From the NCBI RefSeq assembly GCF_014192575.1, contig NZ_JACHYC010000002.1:496001-560000 (forward strand): a DNA stretch of 64,000 bases. Direction: 5' to 3'. The notes under the pieces were generated by a model. That model was given only the letters and a program-made list of their open reading frames with translations, searched no databases and was not told the DNA's origin. The stretch comes from Variovorax sp. Sphag1AA (GTDB taxonomy: Bacteria > Pseudomonadota > Gammaproteobacteria > Burkholderiales > Burkholderiaceae_C). The translations under genes and the position numbers were made by a program. How positions within the stretch are numbered: position 1 is the stretch's first letter; each line of letters starts with the position of its first letter. Below, in pieces: positions 52,403 through 61,718 of the stretch.

Positions 52403-53077
52403 ATGAAACGCCGATACACGATATTCCTTGCTTCGACGATCGCCGCCGCCGCGCTGGTGGCCGCCTGCACGACCGGCGGCTCGTCCGCGCCGCAGAACAA
52501 GATGAGCTTCTTCATCACGAGCGCGAACCCGGGCAAGGGCGGGGATCTCGGCGGACTCGCAGGGGCCGACCGCTATTGCCAGAGCCTGGCCGAAAGCGTC
52601 GGTGCAGGCGGCCGCAGCTGGCGCGCGTACCTGAGCACGACCGCGACGGCCAGCACCCCGGCGGTGAATGCCCGCGATCGCATCGGCAAAGGGCCGTGGG
52701 TCAACGTGAAAGGCGTGACGATCGCCAACAACCTGGACGAACTGCACGGCACCAACAACCTCGACAAGCAGACGGGGCTGACGGAAAAGGGCGAGATCGT
52801 CAGCGCGAGTGGTGACCCCGTCAACAACCACGACATCCTGACGGGCTCGATGCCGGATGGTCGCGCCTCCACCGACACCAGCAAGGACACCACCTGCGGC
52901 AACTGGACCAAGAGCGGCGAAGGCTCAGCCATCGTCGGCCACCACAACCGGATGGGGACGAATGCGCCGCCGGCTTCGACGTCCTGGAACTCCTCGCACG
53001 CGACCAGGGGCTGCAGCCTGGAAGCTTTCAGAAGTACCGGCGGCGCAGGGCTCATGTATTGCTTCGCGCAGAACTGA
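52403..53077 (+). CDS. Endostatin/lectin-like lipoprotein, unknown
   Basis: A 224-residue lipoprotein. The signal MKRRYTIFLASTIAAAALVA ends in a lipobox AAC (C22). The mature part has SFFITSANPGKGGDLGGLAG (as in endostatin/C-type-lectin-like secreted proteins), four further cysteines (residues ~58, 166, 203, 222) that could form two disulfides, and NWTKSGEGSAIVGHHNRMG. I would place it near the bacterial endostatin-like/collagenase NC10 group by memory; function unknown. Confidence 0.7.
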   Translation: MKRRYTIFLASTIAAAALVAACTTGGSSAPQNKMSFFITSANPGKGGDLGGLAGADRYCQSLAESVGAGGRSWRAYLSTTATASTPAVNARDRIGKGPWVNVKGVTIANNLDELHGTNNLDKQTGLTEKGEIVSASGDPVNNHDILTGSMPDGRASTDTSKDTTCGNWTKSGEGSAIVGHHNRMGTNAPPASTSWNSSHATRGCSLEAFRSTGGAGLMYCFAQN

Positions 53078-53121
53078 CTCGACGGCTAGACTGACCGCCC
53101 CGTGCAAATTCCTGGGACGGT

Positions 53122-53625
53122 ATGCACCCATCGACCATCCGCCGCGGCATCGCGCCCCTTCTGCTTCTGACGACCATGCTCTGGCTTTTCGGCTGCGACA
53201 CGAAGCGCATCAGCGAACTGGAGGAGGGCGTCGCCACCGAGGCCGACGTCCGTGCGCGGTTCGGCGAGCCCGAGAACGTGTGGGACACGTCCGCTGGCCG
53301 CGTCTTCGAATACAACCGCCAGCCGCAGGGGCAGAAGAACTACATGATCACCATCGGCCCCGACGGCAAGATGAGTGCGCTGCGGCAGGTGCTCACGCCG
53401 GAGAACTTCGCCAAGGTGACGCCCGGCATGCCGGCAGAGGATGTCCGCCGGCTGCTCGGCAAACCCGCCAAGCGGACGCCCTATCCGCTCAAGAACCAGA
53501 CCGAATGGGAGTGGCGCTGGATGCAGCCGCCGAATTCGCCGATGGTGTTCACCGCCACGGTCGATGACGCGCAGCGTGTGGTCAGCGCGGCTTCGTCGCC
53601 CGATCGCGCGGCGGAGGCGCCTTAG
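53122..53625 (+). CDS. BamE/SmpA-like lipoprotein with two repeats
   Basis: A 167-residue lipoprotein. The signal ending LLLTTMLWLFGC gives a lipobox LFGC. The mature part shows two BamE-like units, first LEEGVATEADVRARFGEP with GRVFEYNRQPQ, then VTPGMPAEDVRRLLGKP with WEWRWMQPPN. It resembles outer-membrane assembly factor BamE, but the duplication and lack of operon partners make it a paralogue rather than BamE itself. A CTAGACT box (53086-53092) precedes it. The gene converges with sulP, overlapping by 4 bases. Confidence 0.82.
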   Translation: MHPSTIRRGIAPLLLLTTMLWLFGCDTKRISELEEGVATEADVRARFGEPENVWDTSAGRVFEYNRQPQGQKNYMITIGPDGKMSALRQVLTPENFAKVTPGMPAEDVRRLLGKPAKRTPYPLKNQTEWEWRWMQPPNSPMVFTATVDDAQRVVSAASSPDRAAEAP

Positions 53626-55304
53626 CCTTCGTGTTCTTCAGCGCTCGGCATACCCGATGCGAGTTCGTCCGCGAAGCCCGAGCGGACGATCACTTCCAGC
53701 GGCTGCGGCTGCAGCGATTCGATGCAGAGCGCGCCGCCGCGAGCGAGCACCGCCTTGTGCAGTTGGCGCAGTGCATCGAGCCCGGTCGCGTCGAGCGAGA
53801 TGAGGTGCATCGCATCGAGCACCACCGTCATGCCGCGCGGTGCGCGCTCGACGGCCTGAACCGTCGCGTCCAGCTTGGCAGCGGCACCGAAGAACAGCGC
53901 ACCGTAGAGCCTGAAGGTGAGTACCGGCGGCTGCAGCGAGACCATCTCGACGGTGAACAGCCCGCTCATGCGCCGGATGAAGAGAGCGCAGGCGAGCACG
54001 ATCCCCGCCTGGACCGCAACCGTGAGATCGAACACCACCGTGAGGAAGAAGGTGCCCAGCATCAGGAGCCGGTAGTGCCGGCTGAATCGCCGCAGCATGT
54101 ACGGCGAGAACTCGCGCCACTCGCCCATGTTCCAGGCGACGAAGACGAGGATGCCCGCCAGGACCGAGAGCGGCACATGCTGCGCAAGCGGCGCGGCAAC
54201 GAGCACGACGATCGTCAAGGTGATCGCATGCACGATGCCCGCGATCGGCGAAGTGGCCCCCGCCCGCACGTTGGTCACGGTGCGCGCGATGGTGCCCGTC
54301 GCCGGCATGCCGCCGAAGAAGGGCGCGACCGTGTTCGCGATGCCCTGCGCCATCAACTCCTGGTTGGGGTCGTGGCGCGGGAGGCCGCTCACCTGATCCG
54401 ACACACGCGCGCACAGCAGCGATTCGATCGCACCCAGCGCGGCGATGGTGAGGGTCGGCGTCACGAGTTGCTTGACCGTCTCCCATGAGAAATCGGGCAG
54501 CGCGAACGCCGGAAGACCCTGAGGAATGCCGCCGAACCGCGTGCCGATCGTTTCGACATGCAGGCTGAATCCCCATGACACGAGCGTCAGCGTGATCAGC
54601 GCGACGATCGGCCCCGGCACGCGCGAACTCAGTTGTGCCGTGCGCGTGTTGGCGAAGCGGCCGAGCACGATGCGCACCGTCTGGCCCACGCGCGTCTTCT
54701 CGCGCAGCAGATGCGGCCAGGCGAACAGGCCGCCGAGGCAAGCCAGCCCGAGCCCGAAGGCGTAGGGATTGAAGCTGTCGAGATTCGTCGCCAGCGTGTG
54801 GAGCTGCGAGAACATGTCCGCAGGCATCTTCTCGATCGTGAGCCCGAGCCAGTCCTTGATCTGCGAGATGAGGATCAGGGCCGCGATGCCGTTGGTGAAG
54901 CCGATCACGATCGACACCGGCACGTAGCGCACCAGCGTGCCGAGACGAAACAGGCCGAGCAGGAACAGCAGCACGCCGGCGCAGGCCGTGGCGATCAGCA
55001 GGTTCGCCACGCCGTAGCGTTCGACGATGCCGTAGACGATCACGATGAATGCGCCGGCCGGTCCGCCGATCTGCACGGCGGATCCGCCGAGCGAAGAGAT
55101 GAGGAAGCCCGCGATGATCGCGGTCCAGATGCCAGCCTCAGGCTTGAGGCCGGATGCGATCGCGAAGGCCATCGCGAGTGGCAGCGCGACGATGCCCACC
55201 GTCGCGCCCGCGCCGACATCCTTGAGGAAGCGCTCCCTGCTGTAGTCCGCGAGCGCGTCGATCAGTCGGGGACGAAACGGAGCGAGCTTGGGGCGCGGAG
55301 TCAT
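53622..55304 (-). CDS. SulP family anion transporter with STAS domain
   Basis: A 560-residue SulP/SLC26-type anion transporter. Membrane segments occupy residues ~30-430, with the SulP signature region SSLGGSAVQIGGPAGAFIVI and a second NGIAALILISQIKDWLG. The C-terminal STAS domain (~450-550) carries LDAMHLISLDATGLDALRQL. The substrate (sulfate, bicarbonate or other) cannot be told. It lies after the small lipoprotein gene and metG on the minus strand. Confidence 0.92.
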   Translation of the reverse strand: MTPRPKLAPFRPRLIDALADYSRERFLKDVGAGATVGIVALPLAMAFAIASGLKPEAGIWTAIIAGFLISSLGGSAVQIGGPAGAFIVIVYGIVERYGVANLLIATACAGVLLFLLGLFRLGTLVRYVPVSIVIGFTNGIAALILISQIKDWLGLTIEKMPADMFSQLHTLATNLDSFNPYAFGLGLACLGGLFAWPHLLREKTRVGQTVRIVLGRFANTRTAQLSSRVPGPIVALITLTLVSWGFSLHVETIGTRFGGIPQGLPAFALPDFSWETVKQLVTPTLTIAALGAIESLLCARVSDQVSGLPRHDPNQELMAQGIANTVAPFFGGMPATGTIARTVTNVRAGATSPIAGIVHAITLTIVVLVAAPLAQHVPLSVLAGILVFVAWNMGEWREFSPYMLRRFSRHYRLLMLGTFFLTVVFDLTVAVQAGIVLACALFIRRMSGLFTVEMVSLQPPVLTFRLYGALFFGAAAKLDATVQAVERAPRGMTVVLDAMHLISLDATGLDALRQLHKAVLARGGALCIESLQPQPLEVIVRSGFADELASGMPSAEEHEG

Positions 55305-55340
55305 GAGGGCTATTGTGGGCGTGCCCCCGTGACGAAGGGA

Positions 55341-55559
55341 TTATTTCGAGTCGCCGGGCAGCACCGCATCGGCGGCGGCACCCACCGCCTTGCCGGTGAT
55401 ACGCGCGGTGCCGATTGCCGCATCGGCCGCAAGACCGACGGCTCCGGCGCCCACGCTCACCGCGGTGCTCGTGACGGTGACCGCTGCGCTCGCGACGGCG
55501 CACCCGGCCACTGCGACCGAAATCGCGAGCACGATGAACAGGCCAACGCGCCGCATCAT
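55341..55559 (-). CDS. Small Ala/Val-rich lipoprotein
   Basis: A 72-residue protein directly downstream of metG (two bases between the stop and this ATG). MMRRVGLFIVLAISVAVAGC is a lipoprotein signal with lipobox VAGC. The mature part is low-complexity Ala/Val/Gly (ASAAVTVTSTAVSVGAGAVG) with weak amphipathic periodicity. No family recognised. The in-frame sequence upstream is the shadow of metG. It is followed by sulP after 36 bases. Confidence 0.68.
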   Translation of the reverse strand: MMRRVGLFIVLAISVAVAGCAVASAAVTVTSTAVSVGAGAVGLAADAAIGTARITGKAVGAAADAVLPGDSK

Positions 55560-55561
55560 GA

Positions 55562-57640
55562 TTAACGCACTCGCATGCCCGGGATGGCTCCGGGCCAAGG
55601 TTCGAGCACATAGATGCCCGGGGTCGCCTTCTCGTCCGCATGGCTGGCGGCCAGCACCATGCCTTCGGAGACGCCGAACTTCATCTTGCGTGGCGCGAGG
55701 TTCGCGACCATGACGGTGAGCTTGCCCACGAGCTGTTCGGGCTGGTAGACCGAGGCGATGCCCGAGAACACATTGCGCGTCTTGCCTTCGCCCACGTCGA
55801 GCGTGAGATGCAGCAGTTTGGTCGACCCTTCGACCTTCTGGCATTCCACGATCTTCGCGATGCGCAGGTCGATCTTCGCGAAGTCATCGATGGTGATCGT
55901 CGGCGCGATGCCTTCGCCGCCGGGGAGTTCCGTCGCTGCAGCAGGCGTCGCGGCCGGCTCGGGCGCTTCGAAGAGCTGGTCGAGCTGCTTGGCGTCGACG
56001 CGCTGCATCAGGTGCTTGTAGTCGTTGATGGCGTGGCTCGCGCCGAGCAGCTTGCCTGCATCGGCGGATACCAGCGGCGCGGTGCCGAGGAAGGCTTCGA
56101 CCTGTGCCGCGAGCGCCGGCAGCACCGGCTTCAGGTAGATCGTCAGCAGGCGGAAGGCCTCGATGCAGGCGGTGCACACATCGTGCAGGCGGGCATCCAT
56201 GCCTTCTTTCTTCGCGAGTTCCCAGGGCTTGTTCTGGTCGACGTATTCGTTGACCTTGTCGGCCAGGCCCATGATCTCGCGCAGCGCGCGTGCGTAGTCG
56301 CGGGTGTCGTAGAGCGTCTGCATCTGCGCCGAAGCCGCCTGCAGCGCCGAGAGCAGCGCAGTGCCGTCCGCTGACACCGTACCCAGCTTGCCGCCGAAGC
56401 GCTTGGCGATGAAGCCCGCCGCGCGGCTCGCGATGTTGATGTACTTGCCGATCAGGTCGGCGTTCACGCGTGCGATGAAGTCGTCGGGGTTGAAGTCGAC
56501 GTCTTCCACCTTGGCGTTGAGCTTGGCCGCGATGTAGTAGCGCAGCCACTCGGGGTTCATGCCGATTGAGAGGTACTTGAGCGGATCGATACCGGTGCCG
56601 CGGCTCTTGCTCATCTTCTCGCCCGACACCGTGATGAAGCCGTGCACATTGACCTGATTCGGCGTCTTGCGACCGCTGAACTGCAGCATCGCTGGCCAGA
56701 ACAGCGTGTGGAAGTAGACGATGTCCTTGCCGATGAAGTGCACCTGCTCCACGGAGGGATCGGCCACGAAGTCGTCGAAGCTCTGCGCCGTGCGCGAAGG
56801 CTGGTGCCAGTGGTTGGCTGCCTGGCCCTTGTCGAAATGGTTCTTCAGGCTCGCGAGATAGCCCACCGGTGCGTCGAGCCACACGTAGAAGTACTTGCCC
56901 GGCGCATCGGGAATCTCGATGCCGAAGTAGGGTGCCTCGCGCGAGATGTCCCAGTCGGCCATGCCAGCCTCGAACCACTCGCCGGCCTTGCGGGCCATCT
57001 CGGGTTGCAGCTTGCCGTCCTGCGTCCAGCTCTTGAGGAAGTCGACCACCTGCGGGTCGGAGAGCTTGAAGAAGAAGTGCTCCGAGCTGCGCAGTTCTGG
57101 CGTCGCGCCTGTCAGCGTCGAATAGGGGTTGATGAGTTCCGTCGGCGAGTAGACGCTGCTGCACACCTCGCAGGCGTCGCCGTACTGGTCCTTGGCGTGG
57201 CACACCGGGCATTCGCCCTTGATGTAGCGGTCGGGCAGGAACATGCCCTTCACCGGGTCGTAGAACTGCTCGATGGTGCGCGTGGCGATCATGCCGCCGG
57301 CCTTCAGCTTCTTGTAGATGCCTTGCGCGAGTTCGGTGTTCTCGGCGCTGTCGGTCGAGTGCCAGTTGTCGAAGCGGATGTGGAAGCCGTCGAGGTATTC
57401 CTTGCGGCCCGCGGCGATCTCGCCGACGAACTCCTGCGGTGTCTTGCCGGCCTTTTCGGCCGCGATCATGATCGGCGCGCCGTGCGCGTCATCGGCACCC
57501 ACGAAGTGCACCATGTGCCCCTGCATGCGCTGGAAGCGCACCCAGATGTCGGCCTGGATGTATTCCATGATGTGGCCGACGTGGAACTTGCCGTTGGCAT
57601 AGGGCAGGGCGGTGGTGACGAAGATTCTGCGCTGGGACAT
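55562..57640 (-). CDS. metG: Methionyl-tRNA synthetase
   Basis: Charges tRNA-Met. The HIGH motif reads HVGH at residues 20-23; the zinc knuckle has Cys144, 147, 157 and 160 (GECPVCH and ACEVC); KMSKS is found near residue 340. The C-terminal ~105 residues are the EMAP/Trbp111-like tRNA-binding dimerisation domain ([17 protein letters not shown]). Its 692 residues match the long bacterial form (E. coli 677). It is divergent from the GNAT gene. Confidence 0.97.
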   Translation of the reverse strand: MSQRRIFVTTALPYANGKFHVGHIMEYIQADIWVRFQRMQGHMVHFVGADDAHGAPIMIAAEKAGKTPQEFVGEIAAGRKEYLDGFHIRFDNWHSTDSAENTELAQGIYKKLKAGGMIATRTIEQFYDPVKGMFLPDRYIKGECPVCHAKDQYGDACEVCSSVYSPTELINPYSTLTGATPELRSSEHFFFKLSDPQVVDFLKSWTQDGKLQPEMARKAGEWFEAGMADWDISREAPYFGIEIPDAPGKYFYVWLDAPVGYLASLKNHFDKGQAANHWHQPSRTAQSFDDFVADPSVEQVHFIGKDIVYFHTLFWPAMLQFSGRKTPNQVNVHGFITVSGEKMSKSRGTGIDPLKYLSIGMNPEWLRYYIAAKLNAKVEDVDFNPDDFIARVNADLIGKYINIASRAAGFIAKRFGGKLGTVSADGTALLSALQAASAQMQTLYDTRDYARALREIMGLADKVNEYVDQNKPWELAKKEGMDARLHDVCTACIEAFRLLTIYLKPVLPALAAQVEAFLGTAPLVSADAGKLLGASHAINDYKHLMQRVDAKQLDQLFEAPEPAATPAAATELPGGEGIAPTITIDDFAKIDLRIAKIVECQKVEGSTKLLHLTLDVGEGKTRNVFSGIASVYQPEQLVGKLTVMVANLAPRKMKFGVSEGMVLAASHADEKATPGIYVLEPWPGAIPGMRVR

Positions 57641-57771
57641 ATCGCGAGGGCGCTTTCGGGGGAGATCAGAAACAGGGCTGGCCCGGAGTGCGGCGGCTGC
57701 CGCCGGGCCGGCGGAAGGACACGCATTTTAGGTTGCGGGGCTATAGTCGTCCCGCCGACCGGAGTTCCACC

Positions 57772-58239
57772 GTGATCACCGCTTACGAAATCACCCTCGC
57801 CCAGGCGGCCGACGCCCGGGAGATCGCGGAGCTCTCCCGCGACGCGATCGAACGGGGTCTTTCGTGGCGCTGGACGGAGCGCCGCGTGTTGCGCGCCATC
57901 CGCAGCGAGGAGACCAACGTGGCCGTGGCGCGCCGCGATGGCGTGCTCCTCGGCTTCGGGATCATGCAGTACGGGGACGACGACGCGCACATTGCGCTCT
58001 TCGCGGTGCGTGCCCAGCAGCGCCGCTCGGGCGTGGGCTCCGCGCTCCTGGCCTGGCTCGAAACCACCGCAGGCGTCGCCGGCATGCGCGCGATACGGCT
58101 CGAAGCGCGGATCGGCAATGCAACCGCCAAGGCCTTCTATCGGCGGCATGGCTTTACGGAGTACGCCTCCAGCCCGGGCTACTACGAAGACGTGGAAGAC
58201 GCGGTGCGAATGGTCAAGCGTCTCGGCGCTGAGCCGTGA
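57772..58239 (+). CDS. GNAT family N-acetyltransferase
   Basis: A 155-residue acetyltransferase fold. The acetyl-CoA site reads VRAQQRRSGVGSALLAWLE (the R-x-x-G-x-G/A type), and AKAFYRRHGFTEYAS is the usual C-terminal element. The substrate is unknown. It starts at GTG 57772, with CGGAG before it and TATAGT at 57742-57747 as a possible -10 box. Its 3' end overlaps the convergent patatin gene by 26 bases. Confidence 0.87.
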   Translation: MITAYEITLAQAADAREIAELSRDAIERGLSWRWTERRVLRAIRSEETNVAVARRDGVLLGFGIMQYGDDDAHIALFAVRAQQRRSGVGSALLAWLETTAGVAGMRAIRLEARIGNATAKAFYRRHGFTEYASSPGYYEDVEDAVRMVKRLGAEP

Positions 58240-59479
58240 GGCCGGCCTGCGGGTCTTCGCTGCGCCTCCATCCGAAGAACCTCCGGATCGCGTCGCGCTG
58301 CTCCATGGCGTCCGACCGCCCGAGCGCGATCAGTTCGCGGGTGAAGGCTTTCTCGAACAGCAAATAGCTGGCAAGCGCCGCACCCTTGAGTGCTTCTTCC
58401 GCGCGCGGCATCGAAGGCTCGCCGAGCAGGCTGCGCACCGCGGGCGGCAGGGCGTGTGCGTGCCGCGCGGCGATGACGTCCACGCGCTGCGAAGGCGCAA
58501 TCAGCAGCAACTCGACATGACGCAGCGAGGTGCGGTGGCGCTCTTCCAGAGGGATCAGCGAAAGCGTCGCGTTGATGCGGCGTACGCGCTCGACATCGGC
58601 GGTCAGCGAATCCAGAAAGATGCTCGACAGCGCGTGCCCCGCAATCTGCGCAAGCGACGGGTAGCCGGTGAGCGCGTTCGGCGCCAGCACGGCCTGGGGC
58701 TCCTCCACACGGCCAGAGCCGATCGCAAGGACCCGTCTTGCGCCCAGATGAATGGCCGCAGAGAGTGGTGCCGACTGGCGCATGGAGCCATCGCCGAAGT
58801 ACTCCACGTGACCACCCATGTCGAGCGCTGCCGCGGGGAATACGAAAGGGATCGCCGAAGACGCGAGCAGATGGTCGTAGGTGATGCGCACCGGCACCGC
58901 CACCCGCTTCGACCGGACCCAGGGCTGCTGCTGCGGACCGGCCTGATAGAAGGTGACGTGCTCGCCCGATCCGTAGCTCGATGCGGTTACTGCCAATGCA
59001 TCGAGGTGACCCTTGGCCATCAGGTCGTCGAGTCGTTGCAGCGGCACCATTTGTTCCAGCACCTGGCGCAAAGGCGCGTTGTCGAGCAGCGAGCGCAGGC
59101 CGCTGCGCCGCCATTTGGCAATGAGCCAACCGGCAGAGAGGAGACGCGCCCAGGGCGCATCGCTGCGCACCACGCTCAGCGCATCGGCGCGGTAGATCTG
59201 ACCGGGGCCGAGCCCCGACCACGCGCGCCCGATCATGCGCACCGTGGCCTCGAAATCGTCGGCCCCGCACGCGAGGGCGGCCGCATTGATCGCGCCCGCC
59301 GAAGTGCCGGTGATGATCTGGAAAGGGTTGATGCGCGAGCGTTCGCCGGCGCTGCGCCGCAGGCGGCCGATGGCCTGGAGCACGCCGACCTGGTAGGCGG
59401 CCCGCGCCCCGCCCCCGGTCAGGACCAGACCCGTCGGCGAGGTTTCGGAGCTTGGTGGTTCGTTCGGGACAGGGGGCAT
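58214..59479 (-). CDS. Patatin-like phospholipase
   Basis: A 421-residue patatin-family lipid hydrolase. The oxyanion motif GGGARAAYQ starts at residue 22, the nucleophile is Ser60 in GTSAG, and the catalytic Asp is residue 230 in DGS. The C-terminal half (SSIFLDSLTADVERVRRINA) is that of the bacterial group with DUF3336-free architecture. No signal peptide is seen, so it is probably cytoplasmic. It follows the CysB-like gene by 33 bases on the minus strand. Confidence 0.9.
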   Translation of the reverse strand: MPPVPNEPPSSETSPTGLVLTGGGARAAYQVGVLQAIGRLRRSAGERSRINPFQIITGTSAGAINAAALACGADDFEATVRMIGRAWSGLGPGQIYRADALSVVRSDAPWARLLSAGWLIAKWRRSGLRSLLDNAPLRQVLEQMVPLQRLDDLMAKGHLDALAVTASSYGSGEHVTFYQAGPQQQPWVRSKRVAVPVRITYDHLLASSAIPFVFPAAALDMGGHVEYFGDGSMRQSAPLSAAIHLGARRVLAIGSGRVEEPQAVLAPNALTGYPSLAQIAGHALSSIFLDSLTADVERVRRINATLSLIPLEERHRTSLRHVELLLIAPSQRVDVIAARHAHALPPAVRSLLGEPSMPRAEEALKGAALASYLLFEKAFTRELIALGRSDAMEQRDAIRRFFGWRRSEDPQAGLTAQRRDA

Positions 59480-59512
59480 GCGCTGGGCGCAAGCGTACCC
59501 CGTCCCGGCGGA

Positions 59513-60454
59513 TCAGGATGCGTACTGCTCCGCAGGATCGTCCGCCAGCGCCTTTTCGACCGTCTCGCGCGACAGCGTCGGCGCGAACGACTCGATGAAG
59601 GCGTGCACATAGCCGCGCAGGTAACTGCCGCGCCGCACGGCGAGCTTTGTCAGGTGGATGCCGAAAAGCTCACCGGCGTCGAGTGCCCGAAGCTGGGTAT
59701 CGCGCTCGGCCTCGTAGGCGATGCCGGCGACGATGCCCACGCCCATGCCCAGTTGCGCATAGGTCTTGATGACATCCGCGTCCATCGCAGTCAGCACGAT
59801 GTTGGGCGCGAGTCCACGTTCCTCGAAAGCCCTGTCGATGCGCGTGCGGCCGGTGAAGCCGGTGTCGTAGGTGATCAGTGGATGCTTCGCGAGCGCGTCC
59901 AGCGTCAGCGGCTCGTTCAACAGCGGGTGCCCCGGCGGCACCACGACCGAGTGCGTCCAGCGATAGCAGGGCAGCGCGACGAGTTGCGGATAGTCGCCAA
60001 GCGCCTCGGTCGCGATGCCGACGTCGACCTCGCCTTCGAGCAGCATCTGCGCAATCTGCTTGGGCGAGCCCTGGTGCAGATGCAGTTTCACGTCGGGGAA
60101 CTGGGCCCGGAATTCCTGGACCGCCACTGGCAATGCGTAGCGCGCCTGCGAGTGCGTGGCAGCGACCGAGAGCAGCCCGGTCTGCCGCGCGACGAACTCC
60201 TGGCCCGCGAGCCGGAGGTTCGAGCTCTCCATCAGCATCCGTTCGATGATCGGCAGCACATGGCCGCCGGGCTCGGTGAGGCCCGTGAGCCGCTTGCCCG
60301 CGCGCACGAATAGCTCGATGCCGAGTTCCTCCTCGAGTTCGCGGATCTGTCGGCTGACGCCCGGCTGGGAGGTATGAAGCTGATGGGCGACTTCGGTCAG
60401 GTTGAAGCCGCAGCGCACGGCCTCGCGCACCGAGCGCAGTTGTTGGAAATTCAT
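59513..60454 (-). CDS. cysB: CysB-like LysR regulator
   Basis: A 313-residue LysR-type regulator; the winged helix (residues 1-60) reads MNFQQLRSVREAVRCGFNLT, and the recognition part QPGVSRQIRELEEELG is almost identical to the CysB family. The effector domain has TTHSQARY-like ATHSQARYALP, a hallmark of CysB/Cbl. It should control sulfate assimilation, with acetylserine as inducer (family knowledge). The ATG at 60454 fits; the earlier frame is unrelated. It is divergent from apbC, with a 21-base palindrome between them. Confidence 0.9.
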   Translation of the reverse strand: MNFQQLRSVREAVRCGFNLTEVAHQLHTSQPGVSRQIRELEEELGIELFVRAGKRLTGLTEPGGHVLPIIERMLMESSNLRLAGQEFVARQTGLLSVAATHSQARYALPVAVQEFRAQFPDVKLHLHQGSPKQIAQMLLEGEVDVGIATEALGDYPQLVALPCYRWTHSVVVPPGHPLLNEPLTLDALAKHPLITYDTGFTGRTRIDRAFEERGLAPNIVLTAMDADVIKTYAQLGMGVGIVAGIAYEAERDTQLRALDAGELFGIHLTKLAVRRGSYLRGYVHAFIESFAPTLSRETVEKALADDPAEQYAS

Positions 60455-60489
60455 GAGGCCTTCATTGTCCCGAGGGGCAGGCCGATCGC

Positions 60490-60510
60490 GAACGAACGAA
60501 TCGTTGGTTC
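60490..60510. promoter_or_regulatory. Near-perfect 21-base palindrome, possible operator
   Basis: GAACGAACGA and TCGTTGGTTC flank a central A with one mismatch in ten pairs. It lies in the 156-base gap between the divergent cysB-like gene (starting at 60454) and apbC (60611), the place where a LysR-type protein would control itself. A second weaker dyad (CCAAA/TTTGG, 60510-60533) follows. Confidence 0.5.
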
Positions 60511-60610
60511 CAAATGGGGAAATGATCTTTGGCCCCGATGGGCAATCGCCGGGCTGCAGGAGCGCCTTCCGCCGCCGCACTAGACTAGCCGCCATTCAGG
60601 AGTTACCCAG

Positions 60611-61702
60611 ATGGCAGTTACACAAGAGGCGCTCGCAAGCGCACTTCAGGCGGTCCAGGACCCCAACACCGGCAAGGATTTCGTCAGCACCAAGGCGTTG
60701 AAGAACGTCCAGATCCAGGGCGACGACGTCTCGTTCGAGATCGAGCTCGGCTATCCGGCCAGGAGCCAGGTGCCCGAGATGCGCAAGGCGCTCGTGGCGG
60801 CGGCGAAGGCGGTGCAGGGTGTCGGGAACGTCTCGGTCAACATCACGACCAAGGTCATCAGCCATGCAGTGCAGCGCGGCGTGCAGCTGATGCCCAACGT
60901 GAAGAACATCATCGCGGTCGCCTCGGGCAAGGGCGGTGTCGGCAAGAGCACCACGGCCGCCAACCTCGCGCTCGCGCTCGCGGCCGAGGGTGCGAAGGTG
61001 GGGCTGCTCGATGCCGACATCTACGGGCCGAGCCAGCCAATGATGCTCGGCATCGACCGCCGCCCCGAGAGCGAGGACGGCAAGACCATGGAGCCGCTGG
61101 AGAACCACGGCGTGCAGGTGATGTCGATCGGCTTCCTTGTCGACCAGGACGAAGCCATGATCTGGCGTGGCCCGATGGCGACGCAGGCGCTGGAGCAGCT
61201 CCTGCGCCAGACCAACTGGAAGGACCTCGACTATCTCATCGTCGACATGCCGCCGGGCACCGGCGACATCCAGCTCACCCTCTCGCAGCGCGTGCCGATG
61301 ACTGGCGCGGTGATCGTCACCACGCCGCAGGACATCGCGCTGCTGGACGCGAAGAAGGGCATCAAGATGTTCGAGAAGGTCGGCGTGCCGATCCTCGGCA
61401 TCGTCGAGAACATGGCGGTGCACGTCTGCTCGAACTGCGGCCATGTCGAGCACATCTTCGGCGCCGAGGGCGGCAAGAAGATGGCCGAGCAGTACAAGAT
61501 GGACTACCTCGGCGCGCTGCCGCTGGACATCAACATCCGCCTGCAGGCCGACAGCGGCAAGCCGACGGTGGTGGCCGATCCCGATGGCGAAGTGGCCGGC
61601 ATCTACAAGGCAGTTGCGCGGCGCGTCGCCGTGGGCATCGCGGAAAAGGCGAAGGACTTCTCGGCCAAGTTCCCGACGATCACGATCAGCAAGAACACCT
61701 GA
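60611..61702 (+). CDS. apbC: Iron-sulfur cluster carrier protein ApbC/Mrp
   Basis: P-loop ATPase that carries and delivers Fe-S clusters. An N-terminal MIP18/DUF59 domain (residues 1-90) is followed by the deviant Walker A SGKGGVGKSTT near residue 105 and the switch DADIYGPSQP. The cluster-binding CxxC is C273-C276 (CSNCGHVEH). Its 363 residues fit ApbC (E. coli 369). AGGAG precedes the ATG; TAGACT (60581-60586) is a likely -10 box. It is divergent from the CysB-like gene. Confidence 0.96.
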   Translation: MAVTQEALASALQAVQDPNTGKDFVSTKALKNVQIQGDDVSFEIELGYPARSQVPEMRKALVAAAKAVQGVGNVSVNITTKVISHAVQRGVQLMPNVKNIIAVASGKGGVGKSTTAANLALALAAEGAKVGLLDADIYGPSQPMMLGIDRRPESEDGKTMEPLENHGVQVMSIGFLVDQDEAMIWRGPMATQALEQLLRQTNWKDLDYLIVDMPPGTGDIQLTLSQRVPMTGAVIVTTPQDIALLDAKKGIKMFEKVGVPILGIVENMAVHVCSNCGHVEHIFGAEGGKKMAEQYKMDYLGALPLDINIRLQADSGKPTVVADPDGEVAGIYKAVARRVAVGIAEKAKDFSAKFPTITISKNT

Positions 61703-61718
61703 GGCCCGCAGCGCTCGC

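Noticed and set aside
57938..60313. 791-codon plus-strand open frame
   Set aside because: Shadow across the GNAT, patatin and CysB-like genes, which are well supported in their own frames.
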